From Leucosporidium creatinivorum (lineage: Eukaryota > Basidiomycota > Microbotryomycetes > Leucosporidiales > Leucosporidiaceae), in NCBI GenBank assembly GCA_001600635.1, contig BCKL01000004.1, positions 538,044-602,043 of the forward strand: 64,000 nucleotides of DNA, given 5' to 3'. Made by a program: the position numbers and the translations under genes. The notes beneath the pieces are model-generated. The model searched no databases, was not told the DNA's origin, and was given only the letters and a program-made list of their open reading frames with translations. Shown in pieces: positions 59,581 through 64,000 of the stretch (positions are counted from its first letter, which is position 1; every line of letters starts with the position of its first letter).

Positions 59581-62553
59581 AGTTCGTCCTTCGCTCTCCT
59601 CCGCGCTCGCTGGAACAGCTGGCTAATCGAGTGTATCATGCTACAGTGCCTACCATCACCGTTGACCGCGCTCTCTTCTTCGAGAAGCTGGGCAAGGAGT
59701 ACAGTCAGTCCACGAGCGCATCCTCTCCCTCGCTGCTCGTTCAGCTCGCTGATCCTTCCGCACACTCCGGCAGCTTTCGAGGAGTTCGACGAGCTTCTCT
59801 TCGAGTACGGTCTCGAGCTGGACGAGGATGTAAGCCATTCTCTTCTCCCCTTGCTCCTGCGTCCCTCGCTCACCTCACCTCGAACCCTCTGTAGACCACC
59901 AATGACCCCTCGCACCCCGCTACCGAGCCTCACCAGCTCAAGATCGAAGTCCCTGCCAACCGCTACGACTTGCTCTGCGCAGAGGGTATCGTCAGGGCTT
60001 TGAAGCTCTACTTGAACCCCGAGATTGGAGCGCCCAAGTTCAGGCTCGTCCCTGCGCCTCAGGTGAGTTGTACGAGGGTTTAGTATGAGAGCTTACAGAG
60101 CTGATCAGGTCCACTTTGTGCTGTGCGTGGAACAGGGCCAGGAGAGGACCGTGATTGTCAAGCCTGAGGTTCGTCTCTCCCTTCTCTCCGTCTCGCCCCA
60201 GCGCGAGACTAACCTCCATCTTCATTCACTGCAGACGTCGCAAATCCGCCCCTTCTTCGCCTCGGCCATCCTCCGCAACGTCACCTTCGACAAGCTCTCC
60301 TACGCCTCCTTCATCGACTTGCAGGACAAGCTCCACTCCAACCTCGCGAGGAAGAGGACCTTGGTCGCGGTGGGAACGCATGATTTGGATAAGATCGCGC
60401 CGGGGGATATTACCTACGAGGTGAGTCGGCGCTGGGTAGGGGAAGCGAGAGGAAAGGGGAGAAGCTGATGAGATTCGAACGGCACTGCACAGGCTCTTCC
60501 TCCCAAGGACATCAAGTTCGCCCCTCTCAACAAGGCGCAAGAGTACACTGGAGAGGAGATGATGACTCTGTACAAGGTTCGTCCTGTCCTCCTTCTGAGA
60601 TCTTCCTCTCGGCGCCGAGCTGACCACCCCGCGCGTCTAACAGGAGGACAAGCACCTCTCCAAGTACCTTCACATCATCGAGGACTCGCCCGTCTACCCC
60701 ATCATCTACTCGAGCACTCGTCAGGTCCTCTCCATGCCTCCCATCGTGCGTTTCGGCCGCTACCTTCTCCCCTCACGCCCGCCCCCGCTAATCTGTCTAT
60801 CTCTCTCACACTCCTCTCCTCCGCCTGTCCTTCTTGTTCGTCTGCCTATCTCTCCCTCGCCTGTGCCACCCACCATCACAGATCAACTCGAACGAGACCA
60901 AGATCTCGGTCGAGACCAAGAACGTCTTCATCGACGTTACGGCCACCGACGAGACCAAGCTCGGCTACGTCATTGACATGCTCGTTACCATGTTCTCCGA
61001 GTACTGCTCGGAGCCCTTCGCGTGAGTCGAGGCTCTTGGAAGGGACGCCGAGGGCGGAGGACGACCAAGCGCTCTCGGCGATGCTGAGGTCGAGCTCATC
61101 GCTAATACGCTCACACCTCACACAGCATCGAGCCCGTCAAGGTCGTCTACTCGGCCGGCTCCCCCTCCGGCCCCCGCACCATCCTCACCCCCAACCTTTC
61201 CCCCCGCCCCTTCGTCGCCCGCACCTCCTACATCAACTCGTGCACCGGTCTCTCCCTCTCCAAATCCTCCGTCATCTCCCTCCTTCAAAAGATGGGCCAC
61301 GAGGCACACGACCCCACTCCCGCCCAGGCTCAAACCTTCGTCGCCATCAACGCCCAGGAGAGCTTGCTCATCCCTCAGGAGGATCTGATCCACGTTCTCG
61401 TGCCCGCGAACCGACCGGATATCCTTCACGAGTGTGATATTATGGAGGATGCGGCGGTGGCGTATGGATTTAACAACCTCAAGAGGACGTTCCCTCCTAC
61501 TAGCACTGTCGCCAAGCCCTTCCCTCCCAACAAGCTCAGTGATACGATCAGGAGGCTGTGCGCCGAGGCTGGATGGGTCGAGGTATTGCCGTTGATTCTG
61601 GTGAGTTTCTTGCGTTCGCCCCGAGGAGGAGGGCGGGCACCGAGCCGAGTCGAGCCGAGCTGACCTCGCCCGACATCCACACCACCAGTGCTCCCACGAC
61701 GAGAACTTCAAATTCCTCAACCGCGTCGACCCCGGAACCCTCGCCGTCGTCCTGGCCAACCCCAAGACGATCGAATACCAAATCGTCCGCACCTCGCTCC
61801 TCCCCGGCATGCTCAAGACCATCCGCGAGAACAGGAAGCACGCGCTCCCTCTTCGGATCTTCGAGGTCAGCGATGTGGTCGTCAAGGACTCGAGGGAGGA
61901 GAGGCAGGCGAGGAATGTGAGGAGGGTGGGAGCTGTCTTCTGTGGAAGGAGGGCGGGCTTTGAAGTCGTCCATGGGCTGTTGGATAGGTTGATGCTCGGG
62001 TTGGGCATCAGGAATCTGGGGAATGCGGACAGTGAGGGAGAGAGTGGGTACTACATCAAGAGCTGCGATGGTGAGTCTCGATTTCTCTCTCCTTCTCGTC
62101 GCTGCCTCGCTGACCCTCCTTCCTTCCTTCCCTCCTTCCCCGCCTCTCCGCGTCGATTCGAACTCACGACCAGACGCCACCTACTTCCCTAACCGCTCCG
62201 CCAAGATCGTCTACCGCCCCCCTCTCGTCGCCGGCGCGCACATCACCTTCGCCCCCGTCGCCTCAGCCGACGCCTCGAACGCGTCCGCTGCTGCTCCCAC
62301 TTCCGCTCCCGCCACTCCCGCCGCCACTTCGGAGGAGAAGGAGGAGAAGAAGGGACCTCTCGACACTATCAAGTCGTCGCTGCAGAACGTCCTCCCCGGT
62401 CACCACCACAAGGAGGAGAAGAAGGTTGAGAAGGTCGCGAGCAGGGACGTCGAGATTGGAGAGATTGGTATCCTTCACCCTTCGGTGCTCAAGGCGTACG
62501 AGTTGGACTTCCCGTGCTCGAGTCTCGAGTTTGATATCGAGCAGTTCCTTTAG
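59581..62553 (+). CDS. FRS1: Cytosolic phenylalanyl-tRNA synthetase beta subunit
   Basis: Twelve exons, 59581, 59647..59703, 59774..59829, 59895..60062, 60136..60168, 60235..60420, 60493..60576, 60644..60745, 60882..61021, 61126..61600, 61689..62070, 62174..62553, sum to 688 codons (687 aa). The expected start MPTITVD requires a split start codon: A at 59581, TG at 59647. Family blocks: [38 protein letters not shown]3/B4 region, the B5 domain, [22 protein letters not shown], and the catalytic-like core with [27 protein letters not shown]. It pairs with the alpha subunit to charge tRNA-Phe. Near the C-terminus an A/P/T-rich then K/E-rich insertion of about 66 residues (590-655) splits the final [11 protein letters not shown] block. 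Yeast Frs1 is 595 aa, so the insertion explains most of the extra length. Confidence 0.95.
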
Positions 62554-62767
62554 AGGGTTCGCTTGCTGGAGGCAGGAGTCAAGATGTAAAGAATGAGATC
62601 GCCCATCTCGTATCGGCTGTTCCAGGTGATTAGTGAGAGGTGAGAGCGCAGAGAGCGGGGCAGCGTTCTCTTCCAATCGCCTTGCCGCCAATCTCGGTGC
62701 TCGGCGATCGCCTGGGAGTGCTGTGGCGTCGAAGACCAGCTTCCAACACAGCTACAGAGGGAGCAGG
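62554..62767. other. Convergent 3' region
   Basis: 214 bp between the FRS1 stop and the stop of MYND copy E. Nothing recognisable was seen. Confidence 0.4.
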
Positions 62768-63957
62768 CTAATCATAAAAATACTTGATCGTCGGGTCGTC
62801 TGTCTTCAGTGGGATGATGTAAAAGGAAGGGACGGCGACGAGTTGGGACTTAAGGAGGAGAGAGAAGGTCAGCAAGTCGACCTGCTGCTCGCAGAGGAGC
62901 CCGACTCACTTGCGCTCTTTTTGCAAACCTAGGAGCCTCCACCGCACTCGTTCCAGCCCTCATCATCACCCGAATGGCTTTGGCGAAGCCTTCGCTTGCG
63001 ACGAGCGACTCGACGAAGACCTCGTCCTCTGTCGGCTGGACAGGGCGAGCTAGAGACATGGCAAGCGTGCGAGGCCAGTCGGGAATGAAGTTTTGGTGCA
63101 GATATGGGATGATGGGGTTGGCGTGCATTGCCAAGGTGTATGAGAAAAGTGGCTTGACTGCGAAGGGTCGAGAGAGAGAGATTAGCGGAGAGCTTCAACT
63201 GCGAGAGACGGCAGAGCCTACAGAGGCTGACGTTGACGGCGGCTCGGCGGTGCTGTGCGCAGAAGCACACGACCATCGAAAGAGCTCCTTCGGGCAAGGC
63301 CGTTTCTTCCCTCGTCTCCACCATCGTCGGCAGAGCGTCGCGCCACGAGACTTCCGCGCTCATCACCTCCTCATGTGAGAACAAGCCCGTTCCAAAGAGC
63401 GTGAAGCGCCGGCGAATGTTTGCAGGCTCGGGGTCCCAGTCGAAAGACAAACGGAGATGATGCGAGTGCCGGAGATGATCCGGCTGAGTGATGCGGAAGG
63501 CTGACCGAGCGGCGAGCTCGCGCACTTCACCATGAACCTCTATGGCGTATGTGTTCAGATCCTTGCGCATGGCGTCGAATGTAGGACTCCTGAGAGCGAC
63601 TTCCTCCCGCCGCTGCTGGGTCGTTTGCAGATAGCGGCACGACGACAGATGCTGCTTCCAGTTGGTGACCTGTGCGACAGAGGAGAGTCAGTACAGGATC
63701 CTGGGAGAGCCCTGAGGGGCTCAACGAAGTCACCAGCTCCTTACTGCACACTCCTGCGAGCAACTGCCGAACTTGAGGGTCAGTAACGCTCTCGAATCGG
63801 TTCGGAGCCGTTGTACTCACTACGAGACAGCCCTGCACTTGCCACACTTCCGCCTTGGAATAGGTGTCCCTTCACCTATACGTTTGAAGCAGTTCGTGCA
63901 TCCGAGGCCGGCAGTCTCTTCAGGCGGCAGTGGTGGTTTGTGGACCTCGTCTGACAT
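62768..63957 (-). CDS. MYND zinc-finger protein, copy E (intact)
   Basis: Five exons, complement(62768..62848, 62910..63157, 63222..63669, 63745..63763, 63821..63957), sum to 311 codons (310 aa) with no break. Residues ~20-62 form a MYND finger: CTNC, CGKC, YCSQEC, and H-x-x-x-C (HLSSC). The middle (~65-200) contains ELAARSAFRITQPDHL and an FDWDPEPANIRRRFTL block. The C-terminal module has FIPDWPRTLAMSLARP and ASEGFAKAIRVMMRAG, ending near AVPSFYI. The last exon is longer than in the sisters. MYND fingers mediate protein contacts, often with PxLxP motifs; no SET or other enzyme domain is visible. It is on the opposite strand, 7.3 kb from the decayed array, and is the reference for their exon plan. 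Confidence 0.85.
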
Positions 63958-64000
63958 CGTGCAGATAGTCTAGAGAGGTCGAGCTTGTGCGAGTGGTGTA

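Overview
The window looks like nuclear DNA of a basidiomycete fungus, most likely a red-yeast or smut-like member of Pucciniomycotina. It is GC-rich and gene-dense. Nearly every gene is cut by many short introns (mostly 50-80 nt) with GTRNGT donors, CTGAC/CTAAC-like branch sites and pyrimidine-rich ends. The protein repertoire (Cef1, Sec65, Mdm35, Gdt1, Gmh1, Crz1, psi-factor oxygenase) is fungal. The lineage is inferred from gene style, not from a search. Exon coordinates were read by eye from splice signals and phase; in most genes the exon lengths sum to an exact codon multiple.

Layout. 0-4.2 kb: 3' end of a mitochondrial ornithine-type carrier, a BLI-3-like flavin-binding-fold protein and a TPR protein. 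4.7-10.4 kb: a Crz1-type zinc-finger factor and an unrecognised coiled-coil protein. 10.7-18.7 kb: a zinc alcohol dehydrogenase and a 28-exon fatty-acid dioxygenase/P450 fusion (Ppo family) that lacks the P450 heme-ligand cysteine. 18.7-20.3 kb: a near-identical stray copy of one Ppo exon and an intron-containing tRNA-Arg(ACG). 20.3-25.5 kb: a Dal5-type MFS permease and an unrecognised disordered protein. 25.8-30.1 kb: an SR-rich protein and a WW-domain protein. 30.4-39.2 kb: Gmh1/UNC-50, Gdt1 and a large DH-BAR-SH3 Cdc42-type exchange factor. 39.2-41.4 kb: a 2.2-kb stretch with no recognisable gene. 41.4-49.1 kb: a HAD phosphatase, a secreted histidine-acid-phosphatase-like protein with altered catalytic motifs, SRP19/Sec65 and Cef1/CDC5L.

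49.4-55.5 kb holds four tandem, decayed copies of a MYND zinc-finger gene family. 55.9-62.6 kb holds a small membrane protein, Mdm35, a Q-rich protein and the cytosolic Phe-tRNA synthetase beta subunit. The window closes with a fifth, intact MYND copy on the other strand.

The genes do not form one pathway; most are conserved housekeeping genes. The best candidates for something undescribed are: the MYND family with its shared C-terminal module; start codons split or isolated by introns (HAD gene, FRS1, MDM35); a 483-nt intron whose last ~440 nt contain no AG; and the duplicated Ppo exon.
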